64,000 nt of DNA from Candidatus Gastranaerophilales bacterium (GCA_944324345.1 CALUVT010000003.1:186001-250000); one strand, 5' to 3'; positions 17,392 through 25,926 are shown, counted from the stretch's first letter. The notes: generated by a model from the letters alone, not told the origin. A program made the numbers and translations.

Positions 17392-18156
17392 TTATTCCAA
17401 TAAATATTTAAAAGCACAACCTGCTCCTGCTGCCTCAAAAACATAATTAGCATTTTTAGCTCCTATATCAGGAGAACAACCGGAAGACCCTGCACCTTTA
17501 TACATGGTAGAACAATAAGATTGATTTTCTGAACATTGAGTTCCCTTTGTACCTTCAGGAACGAGATGCGTACAACTATTTGTCGGTAAACAAACTATCC
17601 CAAACAAGTCCTTCCCCAAAATATTCGGACCGTTTGCTGCATTATTAACATCCACCATTATTGTAGGTCCGTTGTGAGAACCGCCCATATAAACAGTTGC
17701 CCCATTTTTCAACAAAAAAGCAACTTTATCAAAGTCATAAGCATTCATACTTCCTTTTGCCAAGGTCTTATAACTTGTTATATTATGGTGCTGACTTGCC
17801 CAAATATGATCAGGATTAAAATTGGAAGTCTGCCCCATACCTAAACTTCCACACCCTGCTTCATTGGTATTATATCTTCCACATTCATCAATAACTTCAA
17901 ACTTTCCGATAAAAGTTCTAATAAATTCATCATTCCAATATCGAACACAATCCCCACCATTACACAGAGAATTGTGGTTTGTCTCCTCATAAGCAGAATT
18001 AAAAGCATCGCCTATCTGAGAATATAATAATTTCCACTTTGCAATATTTTGACGATCCTCTATCTTATTTAATACTACAGGTATGGTAATTGCAAAAACA
18101 ACTCCAACTATAACTAAAGTTATCATTACCTCAGGTAGTGTAAATCCACTTTTCAT
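17392..18156 (-). CDS. Type IV pilin-like protein, divergent from XRE regulator (pair 1)
   Basis: A 254-residue prepilin with a very short leader (MKS) before G/FTLPEV and the hydrophobic helix MITLVIVGVVFAITIPVV. The exported domain has many cysteines and a DVNNAANGPNILGKDLF loop equivalent to the DxNG...GPN..GxDxF motif in the other pilin-like proteins. The ATG follows AAGGAAG. A TTGACA / TAATAT promoter with 18-bp spacing lies upstream and is embedded in an inverted repeat shared with a divergently transcribed XRE regulator. Unlike three other pilin genes here it has no G10 leader ORF. It may be a minor pilin or pseudopilin. Confidence 0.85.
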   Translation of the reverse strand: MKSGFTLPEVMITLVIVGVVFAITIPVVLNKIEDRQNIAKWKLLYSQIGDAFNSAYEETNHNSLCNGGDCVRYWNDEFIRTFIGKFEVIDECGRYNTNEAGCGSLGMGQTSNFNPDHIWASQHHNITSYKTLAKGSMNAYDFDKVAFLLKNGATVYMGGSHNGPTIMVDVNNAANGPNILGKDLFGIVCLPTNSCTHLVPEGTKGTQCSENQSYCSTMYKGAGSSGCSPDIGAKNANYVFEAAGAGCAFKYLLE

Positions 18157-18173
18157 GAATACTTCCTTATTTG

Positions 18174-18227
18174 ACTAATATATTAAACATATTACTATGT
18201 TATTAGGTAGAATGTCAATATATTAGT
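18174..18227. promoter_or_regulatory. Divergent promoters with inverted-repeat operator (pair 1)
   Basis: Perfect 11-bp arms ACTAATATATT (18174-18184) and AATATATTAGT (18217-18227) flank a 32-bp centre. The reverse-strand pilin promoter (TTGACA 18213-18218, TAATAT 18189-18194) lies within it. Forward transcription of the XRE gene would use TAGAAT at 18231-18236. The layout suits autoregulation plus repression of the pilin gene by the XRE protein. Confidence 0.65.
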
Positions 18228-18242
18228 TCATAGAATTAAAAC

Positions 18243-18470
18243 ATGGGAAATGTTAACACTAATACAATATATAAGCTCGGACAGAAAATTCGAATTGAAC
18301 GAATAAAAAGAAGACTCTCTCAAGAAAAACTCGCGGAATTAACTGATTTAAACAGAAATTTTATCGGCATGATAGAAAGAGGCGAAACTAATATTACAGT
18401 CAGGAACTTAGAAAAAATAGCAAATACTTTTGAACTTGATATCAAGGAACTTTTCAATTTTGTCATATAA
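18243..18470 (+). CDS. XRE-family HTH regulator (pair 1)
   Basis: A 75-residue Cro/CI-type DNA-binding protein made of little more than one HTH domain: KLGQKIRIERIKRRLSQEKL, then the recognition helix region NRNFIGMIERGETN and NLEKIANTFELDIKELF. It has no effector domain. No Shine-Dalgarno sequence precedes the ATG. A TAGAAT box ends exactly 6 nt before the ATG, so the mRNA is probably leaderless. It diverges from the pilin-like gene across an inverted repeat and most likely controls that gene and itself. A second regulator of the same kind and arrangement is at 52463-52681. Confidence 0.85.
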   Translation: MGNVNTNTIYKLGQKIRIERIKRRLSQEKLAELTDLNRNFIGMIERGETNITVRNLEKIANTFELDIKELFNFVI

Positions 18471-18481
18471 AACTTAACAAT

Positions 18482-18514
18482 AAAAAAACCTCTCTAATAA
18501 AGAGAGGTTTTTTA
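18482..18514. terminator. Bidirectional terminator between XRE gene and rplL
   Basis: Hairpin AACCTCTCT / AGAGAGGTT with A and T runs on either side. It serves both convergent genes. Confidence 0.85.
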
Positions 18515-18531
18515 AAATTGAAATAGAATTA

Positions 18532-18912
18532 CTATTTAATTTCAACAGTAGCACCAGCTGCTTCAAGTTGTTTTTTAATAGCTTCAGCGTCTTCTTTTTT
18601 AACGCCTTCTTTAACTGGTTTTGGAGCACCGTCTACTAAATCTTTAGCTTCTTTCAAGCCAAGACCTGTAATAGTTCTAACTTCTTTCAATACAGCAATT
18701 TTGTTAGCACCAGCTGATGCCAAAATTACTGATACTTCTGATGCTTCATCAGCACCAGCTGCTTCACCTGCTGCTGCAGGAGCTGCTGCTGCAACTGCTA
18801 CTGGAGCTGCTGCAGATACGCCGAATTTTTCTTCCATTGCTTTTACTAATTCAGCTGCTTCTAATAAAGTTAATTTTTCGATTGATTCTAAAATAGTTTC
18901 TACGTTACTCAT
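18532..18912 (-). CDS. rplL: 50S ribosomal protein L7/L12
   Basis: L7/L12 is the multimeric stalk protein that recruits translation factors. The 126 residues contain the N-terminal dimerisation helices ([20 protein letters not shown]), an Ala-rich flexible hinge, and the C-terminal domain with [20 protein letters not shown] and [13 protein letters not shown]. It follows rplJ as usual. A strong terminator comes next, so rpoB and rpoC, which normally follow, are not part of this operon. Confidence 0.98.
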   Translation of the reverse strand: MSNVETILESIEKLTLLEAAELVKAMEEKFGVSAAAPVAVAAAAPAAAGEAAGADEASEVSVILASAGANKIAVLKEVRTITGLGLKEAKDLVDGAPKPVKEGVKKEDAEAIKKQLEAAGATVEIK

Positions 18913-18957
18913 TATTTTTCTCCTTTTAAATTGTTTTAGTTTTGTACAATTAAAGAC

Positions 18958-19479
18958 TTATGCAGTCTTTTGATCTCTAACAGCAGCCATAGTTCTTGTA
19001 AGTTGTGACATAACTGCATTGATAGATCCAACGATACCTGAAGCAGGTGAGTTGATAGAACCAAGAATTTTTGCAATAAGTTCTTCTTTTGATGGCATTT
19101 TTGCTAGTGATTCTGCTTCTTGAGCACTCAACAATTTTCCATCTAAGGCTCCACCTAATATTGCACCCTTTTTAGTATCTTTAATAAATTTTGCAACTGC
19201 TTTTGCAGGACTTACCTGATCTTCAAAACCAAACGCAATAGCGACAGGTCCAGTTAAAGATTCAGACAGTACTTCAAAATCAGTACCCTTCAAAGCGATT
19301 TTAGCCAAAGTATTTTTGGTTACCATATAGTCACCGCCATCTTTTTGAAGGCTACGTCTTAAATTTGTAATTTCTTCTACTGTATAACCTTTGTACTCAG
19401 TTAAAATAGCTACTTGGGCTTTTTCTGCTTTTGCTTTTATAGCATCTATTTTTTCAGATTTAAAAGCTTTTGTTGCCAT
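18958..19479 (-). CDS. rplJ: 50S ribosomal protein L10
   Basis: L10 anchors the L7/L12 dimers to the ribosome. The 173 residues show VAILTEYKGYTVEEITNLR, the DYMVTKNTLAKIAL segment, LTGPVAIAFG and a C-terminal helix that binds L7/L12. An AAAGGAG ribosome site precedes the ATG. The long leader RNA upstream folds like the L10 autoregulatory leader, so L10 (with L7/L12) should repress its own translation. The pair is separated from rplKA by about 9 kb. Confidence 0.98.
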   Translation of the reverse strand: MATKAFKSEKIDAIKAKAEKAQVAILTEYKGYTVEEITNLRRSLQKDGGDYMVTKNTLAKIALKGTDFEVLSESLTGPVAIAFGFEDQVSPAKAVAKFIKDTKKGAILGGALDGKLLSAQEAESLAKMPSKEELIAKILGSINSPASGIVGSINAVMSQLTRTMAAVRDQKTA

Positions 19480-19614
19480 GTTTAGCTCCTTTGCTAGTAT
19501 TCATTCGTCTTTTAGACATTTATCGACCTTTTGTTTTCCCAAATACTAAAAAAGACTTTGCTTTTCTAATATTTAGACCGCAAAATCTCATAGGTTAACA
19601 AATCATTTTAATAT

Positions 19615-19712
19615 ATTTCGACTGTTCTACCTCGGTTAGCTGGTATATTAAGGAAACTGTGGAATCAGGTTAAAATCTGAACCGGCTCCCGCTAACTGTC
19701 TGCGGTTACTTT
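19615..19712 (-). ncRNA. Ribosomal protein L10 leader
   Basis: About 140 nt upstream of rplJ, the reverse strand has the conserved core of the L10 leader: CCGCAGACAGTTAGC pairs through GTTAGC (19691-19696) with GCTAAC (19635-19640), followed by CCGAGG. A variable arm lies between. Nearer the gene, about 19541-19574, an AT-rich 14-bp hairpin may be part of the switch. In the known family, the L10(L12) complex binds the kink-turn and blocks expression. Confidence 0.75.
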
Positions 19713-19752
19713 ATATATACTATATAAAAACAAATTAAAAATCAATAGCCTA

Positions 19753-20676
19753 TTAATTTTTCTTAACCAAAACCCAAACTTCATACTCCTGACCCAGATT
19801 ATAACGTCCTTTTAAGAATGGGTTAAATGAGATATTCGGTTCCAATTTATAACGCATTGTAAAATTTCCAAGACACACTGGTTCGTTTTTATGATTAATT
19901 GATAAAAGCCTTTCCAAGACAGGATAAACCTCAGTTTTGAATTCGGCTTTATTCTCGTAAACATCAACTGAAATATTTGCATACAAAAGCCATTTTTTCT
20001 TTCGCATATCAAAACTTATTCTATTCACCAAAATTTCAATGAAAGAAAGTAGATTATCAACCTTACTAAAATCATTTAGCAAAATAAGCATTTTATCATC
20101 TGTTTTTGCGAATTTACAGCCTGTTAAAGTCTTAATTGAAGAATAAAAAATCCTGAAAGCTTCTTCTTCCATTTCTTTTACACCTTCTTCAGGATCCCCG
20201 CCCCAGCAAGCATCTACTAACATATTTTTTGCCTTAAAACGAATTAAAACGGCTACGTTATTTGCTCTTCTTATTTTTCGTTCGGTCTCTTCTTGAAGTT
20301 TTTTATTAAATCTCTCTTCAACCTTTGATTTATATTGTTTCAATGAAATATTTACACTATCAATTTCCCTGTAAATATGATATTTCACTTTAGCGATTAT
20401 AAAAACGACAACAAGTGCCAAAATATCAAAAAGAAGCAACGAACCGTCTATATAAACCCCGCCTGCTTGAACTTCACGATCATAGAAAAGCTTTACAAAG
20501 TCAGATACAGAAGATGCTAAAGGCTGGGCAAAACTGAATAAATCGGAGTTTATTAAATCAAAAAACCAGTATGAAGCCGTCAAAAAAACTACTATCATTA
20601 TAACTATCTGGATTACAAACAATACATTTATGATAGTGTGCAAAAACTTTGACAATCCCTCATAGAATTTTTCCAT
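19753..20676 (-). CDS. Two-helix membrane protein with cytoplasmic domain, unknown
   Basis: A 307-residue protein with two membrane helices (about 15-40, VLFVIQIVIMIVVFLTASYW, and about 78-97, LLLFDILALVVVFIIAKV) enclosing a 40-residue outside loop, then a Lys/Glu-rich coiled coil (105-140) and a globular cytoplasmic domain to the end. The domain has an alternating pattern (FAKTDDKMLILLNDFS, WLLYANISVDVY) that vaguely suggests a degenerate cyclase-like fold, but no catalytic residues are convincing. GAGGG precedes the ATG. It starts 7 nt after panC and may be the last gene of that operon. I do not recognise a family. Confidence 0.6.
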   Translation of the reverse strand: MEKFYEGLSKFLHTIINVLFVIQIVIMIVVFLTASYWFFDLINSDLFSFAQPLASSVSDFVKLFYDREVQAGGVYIDGSLLLFDILALVVVFIIAKVKYHIYREIDSVNISLKQYKSKVEERFNKKLQEETERKIRRANNVAVLIRFKAKNMLVDACWGGDPEEGVKEMEEEAFRIFYSSIKTLTGCKFAKTDDKMLILLNDFSKVDNLLSFIEILVNRISFDMRKKKWLLYANISVDVYENKAEFKTEVYPVLERLLSINHKNEPVCLGNFTMRYKLEPNISFNPFLKGRYNLGQEYEVWVLVKKN

Positions 20677-20683
20677 AAAACCC

Positions 20684-21538
20684 TCATTTTAAAGAAACAT
20701 TATCAATCAATCTTACATCACCGATTTTTAGTGCAATAAAAACGATTGTATTATCATCTGCGACTTTCTTTTCTTCTAAATCATCACCATCTCTAAATTC
20801 CAAATACTCCAGAGAATGATTTTCATTTAAGAAAGAATAAACAGTTTCTGCAAGTATCTGAGGATCTTTCATTCCTTTTTTATAGCAAGCTTTTATGTTA
20901 AAAAGAATCTTACTTAAAGCAAGGGCATCCTCTCTATCTTTTGAAGATAAATACTTATTTCTTGAAGACAAAGCAAGCCCGCTTTCTTCCCTAACAATAG
21001 GACACGGAATTATCTCTACAGGAATATTCAAATCCTTAACCATCTTTTTAAGGATTATTAATTGCTGCCTATCTTTTTCACCAAAGAATGCAAAGTCAGG
21101 TTGAACGATATTGAACAATTTATTTACGACAGTGCAAACACCGTCAAAATGTCCAACTCTTGACTTCCCACACAACTTGTTTGTGTAAAAAAACGGAGGG
21201 ATAACATATGTCAAAAAATCATTGGATAAAATATGTCCTTCTCCGTACATTTCTTTGGGTGAAGGGGCAAAAATAATATCTACACCCGCATCATTGCAAA
21301 GTTTTTCATCAGCATCAAGAGTTCGAGGGTATTTGTCCAAATCCTCACCCGGACAAAATTGAATAGGATTTATAAAGACAGAAACAACTGTTCTATCACA
21401 TTTTTCCACACTTTTCTTAATCAGACTTAAATGTCCGTTATGCAACGCTCCCATAGTTGGAACGAGCCCAACTGTCAAGCCTTGTTTCTTCCATTCATTT
21501 ATCTTCTCTCTAACTTCAACAATTTTATGTAACAACAT
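20684..21538 (-). CDS. panC: Pantothenate synthetase
   Basis: PanC ligates pantoate and beta-alanine using ATP. The 284 residues show VGLVPTMGALHNGHLSLIKK (HIGH-like nucleotide site), VSVFINPIQFCPGEDLDKYP, FGEKDRQQL and REESGLALSSRNKYLS. It lies about 75 bp downstream of panB on the same strand, so the two committed steps to pantothenate are encoded together. panD or another beta-alanine source is not in the window. Confidence 0.97.
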   Translation of the reverse strand: MLLHKIVEVREKINEWKKQGLTVGLVPTMGALHNGHLSLIKKSVEKCDRTVVSVFINPIQFCPGEDLDKYPRTLDADEKLCNDAGVDIIFAPSPKEMYGEGHILSNDFLTYVIPPFFYTNKLCGKSRVGHFDGVCTVVNKLFNIVQPDFAFFGEKDRQQLIILKKMVKDLNIPVEIIPCPIVREESGLALSSRNKYLSSKDREDALALSKILFNIKACYKKGMKDPQILAETVYSFLNENHSLEYLEFRDGDDLEEKKVADDNTIVFIALKIGDVRLIDNVSLK

Positions 21539-21613
21539 AATCCAAGCCTCACTTCTTAATCCTTATTTTATCACAAAAAAACAGTCACAAATTTTAAATA
21601 CTGATTTAAATAA

Positions 21614-22414
21614 TTAAAAAACCTCTTCTTCGGAAGGGAATTTGCCGTTTTTTACATCTTCATTAAATCTTTTTGCACAGTCCAAAATTAAAGATTTCAT
21701 ATCACCATATTTCCTTGCAAATTTAGGTTTAAAATCCGAATATTTACCGAAAACATCGTCTGAAACAAGAACCTGTGCATCGCAATATTTCCCAGCCCCG
21801 CAAGATATTGTCGGCACAACAAGATTTTCCGTAATATATTTTGCACTGTCTTGAGGCACCATTTCCAAAACAATAGAAAAGACTCCTGCTTTTTCTAAAT
21901 CTTTCGCTTGTTTCAAAATCTCTTCTGCTGCATCCTGAGTTTTTCCCTGAATTTTGTAACCGCCTAAAGTATTTAAAAATTGTGGAGTAAAGCCCAAATG
22001 CCCCATTACCGGAATACCGGTTTCTACAAGACGTTTAATAACATCTATTACATAATCACTATAACCTTCGATCTTTACCCCATTTGCACCATTTCTTATC
22101 ATCTTACCGCAATTTTTTATAGCAGAAGGGATATCAGTATGGTAACTCAAAAACGGCATATCAGTTATAACCATGGCTCTTTGAGCACCTTTTGAAACCG
22201 CCTTTGTAAATATAGACATTTCATTTACGCCTACACAGTGGGTAGTTTCGTAACCAAGTGCAACCATTGCAAGACTATCACCTATCAAAATAATATCAAT
22301 TCCGGCCTCATCCAGATATTTCGCAGTTGAATAATCATAAGCTGTCAAAACAGAAAATTTCTCATTATTATCTTTATATTTTTGAATCGTTTTAACATTA
22401 ACTTTATGTGTCAT
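21614..22414 (-). CDS. panB: 3-methyl-2-oxobutanoate hydroxymethyltransferase
   Basis: PanB adds a hydroxymethyl group from methylenetetrahydrofolate to ketoisovalerate, the first step to pantothenate. The sequence has LTAYDYSTAKYLDEAGID, LIGDSLAMVALGYETT, MVITDMPFLSYH, GANGVKIEG and PVMGHLGFTPQ. I start it at the ATG at 22414, which forms an ATGA overlap with the yvcK stop; the longer frame begins with an unlikely TTG. It lies between yvcK and panC. Confidence 0.96.
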   Translation of the reverse strand: MTHKVNVKTIQKYKDNNEKFSVLTAYDYSTAKYLDEAGIDIILIGDSLAMVALGYETTHCVGVNEMSIFTKAVSKGAQRAMVITDMPFLSYHTDIPSAIKNCGKMIRNGANGVKIEGYSDYVIDVIKRLVETGIPVMGHLGFTPQFLNTLGGYKIQGKTQDAAEEILKQAKDLEKAGVFSIVLEMVPQDSAKYITENLVVPTISCGAGKYCDAQVLVSDDVFGKYSDFKPKFARKYGDMKSLILDCAKRFNEDVKNGKFPSEEEVF

Positions 22415-23784
22415 TGTATATTGCAACCCTGCTTTTCTGTATCTCTATGAGATGTAAAAAATACTGTTTTATCTTGTTTATGTTCTTTTCTAAACCAATA
22501 ATAAATAGCTCTTGCAACACGATGAGAACTATGTCTTACAAAACCATCCTTATTGTCTTCTATAAGCTTTCTTGAAAAAACGTTTACACCAATCTTCTTA
22601 AGATTTTCATAGTCAGTGATAACAGGGTATGAACCTGACATTTGATATTTTTTTGCCAAATTTGAAGGCATAAAATCATTTACAAGAACGGTGTCTATAA
22701 TTTTTTTGCTACCTGCATGTTTTATTAAAGCATTAACGTGATCGCTGACACTAAAACCGTCTGTTTCACCAGGTTGCGTCATTATGTTGCATACATAAAT
22801 CTTTTTAGCCTTAGATCTTGCAATCTCATGAGAAATCTCAGATATCAAAAGATTTGGAATAACACTTGTGAATAAACTGCCCGGACCTAAGATAATCAGT
22901 TCAGCATCTCTTATAGCAGCGATTACATCATCAAGGGCCTTACAATTTTTAGGGTCAGTAAATAGCCTCTTAATTCTTCCATGAGCTTCAGGGATATTTG
23001 ATTCACCATGAATAATACGGCCATCCTCCATTTCGGCGACTAATTTCATATCATCTAATGTAGAAGGCAAAACCCTTCCACGGATAGAAAGTACATTAGA
23101 AGATTCTTTAACAGCACGGACCATATCACCTGTGATGGAACATAATGCCGTTAAAAACAAATTCCCAAAACTATGTCCTTCAAGTCCCTCTCCGGATTTA
23201 AAACGATATTGGAACAACTTTGTTACCAAATCCTCGTCATTTGAAAGTGCCGCAATACAGTTTCTAATATCACCCGGAGGTAAAACTCCCATTTCTTCTC
23301 TCAATCTTCCGGAACTTCCGCCGTCGTCCCCTACAGTAACAACGGCCGTTATGTTGTTTGTAATATTCTTAATCCCTTTTAACAACATTGATAAGCCTGT
23401 TCCACCGCCTACAGCAACAATTTTTGGCCCTCTATTAAGTTTTCTTCTTCTGTAAAGATTTTCCAATAAAGACTCATTGTCACTTCCATCAAGCATAGAC
23501 AAATTTGTTTTTTGCCAGCCTTTAAAAAATATTCCGGCTCCAAACATAACTATCGCAAAAGCAATCCACTCAGTAGATACATTCATTGCGATTTTTCGAA
23601 TAAACTCCATTGTATAAAATACAGGTTTTATATCAAAAAGAATGAGGACTCCTAAAGTCATCAAAACTGCACCCAAAAAAATAAGCGCAAACCACCTTTT
23701 AACCTGCAATCCTGGAACAAGCCATTTTGCTTCAACCGGCATTTTCATGTTTTTTCTAAAATTATTCATCACCTTATTACTCAT
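22411..23784 (-). CDS. yvcK: YvcK/CofD-like protein with N-terminal membrane helices
   Basis: The C-terminal 330 residues are a YvcK-type (gluconeogenesis factor) domain related to CofD 2-phospho-L-lactate transferases: VAVGGGTGLSMLLKGIKN, VTVGDDGGSSGRLREE, LPPGDIRNCIAAL, GHSFGNLFLTAL and LGPGSLFTSVIPNLL. The first 110 residues have two membrane helices (WFALIFLGAVLMTLGVLILF and EWIAFAIVMFGAGIFF), an arrangement found in cyanobacterial-type homologues. YvcK proteins bind UDP-sugars and link carbon metabolism to cell-wall synthesis and morphology in other bacteria. It is translationally coupled to panB and follows pxpA after only 3 nt, so all probably share one mRNA. Confidence 0.92.
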   Translation of the reverse strand: MSNKVMNNFRKNMKMPVEAKWLVPGLQVKRWFALIFLGAVLMTLGVLILFDIKPVFYTMEFIRKIAMNVSTEWIAFAIVMFGAGIFFKGWQKTNLSMLDGSDNESLLENLYRRRKLNRGPKIVAVGGGTGLSMLLKGIKNITNNITAVVTVGDDGGSSGRLREEMGVLPPGDIRNCIAALSNDEDLVTKLFQYRFKSGEGLEGHSFGNLFLTALCSITGDMVRAVKESSNVLSIRGRVLPSTLDDMKLVAEMEDGRIIHGESNIPEAHGRIKRLFTDPKNCKALDDVIAAIRDAELIILGPGSLFTSVIPNLLISEISHEIARSKAKKIYVCNIMTQPGETDGFSVSDHVNALIKHAGSKKIIDTVLVNDFMPSNLAKKYQMSGSYPVITDYENLKKIGVNVFSRKLIEDNKDGFVRHSSHRVARAIYYWFRKEHKQDKTVFFTSHRDTEKQGCNIQ

Positions 23785-23787
23785 TAC

Positions 23788-24582
23788 TTACTCCACCCAA
23801 CCGGATAAACATGCATTCTTATAATTAACTGGAACCGGAACAATAACCTGATGAGCCTGCTTGATAAGCTCCAATGAGTTAGAAAGTCGATTTGAAAAGT
23901 GAATAGTATCAGCAGTTACAACAGTCTTGCCCCCTTCAATATTAGAAACCTGAGATGTTGCAAGCAAATGTTTCAATCTTTGAATTTCAACTTCCGTATT
24001 CTCATTATCTTTCGCTACAGTGTTAACTGTTCCGTCAACATTATACATCTTTTCTAAACAAACTTCTTGTGCAACAGGAATATTTATCAACTCTCCGGTT
24101 TTTTGGGTAATCTCTCCTGATGCCCCATAATATACAAGCCACTTAGAACATTTTTGGATAGCTCTTGCGACAGCACAAGCGAAAGCAAAATCGCTCGCAC
24201 AACGTTTATACATAGCTCCATGCGGCCTTACATGTTCAATTTCCATATTAAAAGTTTTAGCAAATGACATCAAAGCCCCAACCTGATATATAACAAGAGC
24301 CTCAATTTCATCATCTGTCAAATCCATATCTCTATAGCCAAATCCCTGAATATCATCAAAACCTATATGAGCCCCAACTACAACATTTTTCTCTTTTGCT
24401 TTTAAGAGTGCATTTTTTATAGTCAAAGGATCACCTGCATGAAATCCGCAAGAAATATTCACAGAACTTGCATAATCCAACAAATCAAATTCGGAATTGT
24501 TTTTGTAAATCCCAAAACTCTGGGCTAAATCAATATTGAAATCAATATTTTTTATAGATTTTTTTTCAAAAGTTCCTTGCAT
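23788..24582 (-). CDS. pxpA: 5-oxoprolinase subunit A (LamB/YcsF family)
   Basis: PxpA is one of three subunits that open 5-oxoproline to glutamate using ATP. The 264 residues show NIDLAQSFGIY (family usually NxDxGExxG, so the motif is altered), VNISCGFHAGDP, VVVGAHIGFDD, EHVRPHGAMYK and the tail region DTIHFSNRL. The usual partners pxpB and pxpC are not adjacent, although they normally are, so either they lie elsewhere or this protein acts differently. It appears to be the first gene of a leftward pxpA-yvcK-panB-panC unit. Confidence 0.88.
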   Translation of the reverse strand: MQGTFEKKSIKNIDFNIDLAQSFGIYKNNSEFDLLDYASSVNISCGFHAGDPLTIKNALLKAKEKNVVVGAHIGFDDIQGFGYRDMDLTDDEIEALVIYQVGALMSFAKTFNMEIEHVRPHGAMYKRCASDFAFACAVARAIQKCSKWLVYYGASGEITQKTGELINIPVAQEVCLEKMYNVDGTVNTVAKDNENTEVEIQRLKHLLATSQVSNIEGGKTVVTADTIHFSNRLSNSLELIKQAHQVIVPVPVNYKNACLSGWVE

Positions 24583-24692
24583 AATTATCTTTCTCTACTC
24601 AATAATCCTATAATAAGATAATTATACTCAATAAATATTTAATTACCACTATCTTTACATAATATTAATTCAACAATATATTAAAGAATTAC

Positions 24693-25322
24693 CTAAGCTC
24701 GATATACATCTGAAATATCTAAAAACATATACTGTTTTGTAAAATAAGCGAGTTTTTCAACATCTGATTTATTGAAGTTTTTTAGATTAAAACAGAACTT
24801 GAATTTATGACTTCCAATCTTGTAATGTTTGTCAAAAAATAAATACAAATAGCCATTAGTCAAAATGTAATATTCTCCCCAGAAATAAAGTTTATTCATG
24901 ATTTCATCAACATTTACACCCTGAATTTTATTGTCATTATATTTTTTATTCTTTAAATCAACAGATTCATCCGTAAAGTTGTCATATTTAATATAAAGAG
25001 ATCTCTTGCACAGACGGCTGCTATCCCACTTTTTAGTGATATAATCCGGTAAAAACGGGGCACGTTTTTGAAATACCGGAAACTCCCTTCTATCATAGGT
25101 GTTATATCCCAAAACACAAAAGAACGGTAGAATTATATTCTCTCTTATTTCATCCTCAGATAAATTCTCAAAATTTTCCAAATATTTACCATTCTTTATA
25201 ACAGCCAAATTTCTGGCCAATACTCGCTTGTTCAGCTTGTATATCAAGTGTTTTGAGGACCAAAATACAATATACGAAACCGACAATACAATAATAAATA
25301 ATAATAAAGCTGCAGAAACCAT
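24693..25322 (-). CDS. Membrane-anchored HsdR N-terminal-like domain protein
   Basis: A 209-residue protein with an N-terminal membrane helix (residues 4-22, AALLLFIIVLSVSYIVFWS). The rest matches the pattern of the type I restriction HsdR N-terminal nuclease fold: EDEIRENIILPFFCVLGYNT, an Asp in PFLPDYI, and the late GEYYILTNGYLYLFFD strand. In active enzymes the middle strand carries ExK; here that strand reads LYIKYD, so the acidic residue appears lost. I infer a catalytically dead, membrane-tethered relative. No HsdS or HsdM genes are near. Its role is unknown. Confidence 0.5.
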   Translation of the reverse strand: MVSAALLLFIIVLSVSYIVFWSSKHLIYKLNKRVLARNLAVIKNGKYLENFENLSEDEIRENIILPFFCVLGYNTYDRREFPVFQKRAPFLPDYITKKWDSSRLCKRSLYIKYDNFTDESVDLKNKKYNDNKIQGVNVDEIMNKLYFWGEYYILTNGYLYLFFDKHYKIGSHKFKFCFNLKNFNKSDVEKLAYFTKQYMFLDISDVYRA

Positions 25323-25404
25323 ACCTCTATTTTAACACTTTTTTTACATTACTGCAACTACTTTTTTTATTTTTCATAAACATTTATTAAAAACTTCACA
25401 AATA

Positions 25405-25432
25405 GAATACACCGCCTATTGACGGTGTATTC
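25405..25432 (-). terminator. Hairpin after rpsT
   Basis: Inverted repeat GAATACACCG / CGGTGTATTC with an 8-nt loop, just past the rpsT stop. The T run on the reverse strand is short, so termination may be partial. Confidence 0.6.
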
Positions 25433-25454
25433 TAACTTAACTATTTAGATACGA

Positions 25455-25724
25455 CTACTTTGTCTGCAATTTATTTACAGCTTTAGTCAATCTAGATTTT
25501 TTTCTGGCTGCAGTATTTTTATGCAAAATACCTTTAGATACTGCTTTATCACATAATTGATAAGCTCTTGACAAAGCACCATTCAAAGCTACTTTGTCAT
25601 CACTTTTAGCCAATTCAAGTACTTTCTTCACAGCTGTTTTGATAGAAGTTCTAAACGCAACATTTCTAACTCTGTTTCTTTCAGCTGTTAGTACTCTTTT
25701 TTTAGCAGATTTAATATTTGCCAT
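25455..25724 (-). CDS. rpsT: 30S ribosomal protein S20
   Basis: S20 is a primary-binding helical protein of the small subunit. I start it at MANIKSAKKRVLTAERNRVR (25724), giving 89 residues, the usual length; an AAAGG site lies upstream. The open frame extends about 70 codons further but that part is not conserved. Basic helices (KTAVKKVLELAK, RKKSRLTKAVNK) match the family. It is monocistronic and followed by a hairpin. Confidence 0.97.
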   Translation of the reverse strand: MANIKSAKKRVLTAERNRVRNVAFRTSIKTAVKKVLELAKSDDKVALNGALSRAYQLCDKAVSKGILHKNTAARKKSRLTKAVNKLQTK

Positions 25725-25926
25725 TTTTATTTTGCCTTTCTTTACTCTTAGTTCGATTAATGACTTCGAACAATTTGAGGATGTGAGCGAGTAACATATT
25801 AAATAAAACAAAAATAATTTACAACTGTTATTAACAATTGTAAAATTTTTTCTCTTTATTATTAAAGAAAATTTAATTTCTGTTCGTATAACACAACATG
25901 TGGGAATATATTTTAAAGGATGTAAG

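Noticed and set aside
19615-19712. Cobalamin or other metabolite riboswitch upstream of rplJ
   Set aside because: The paired GTTAGC/GCTAAC core with CCGAGG fits the L10 leader, and the downstream gene is rplJ.
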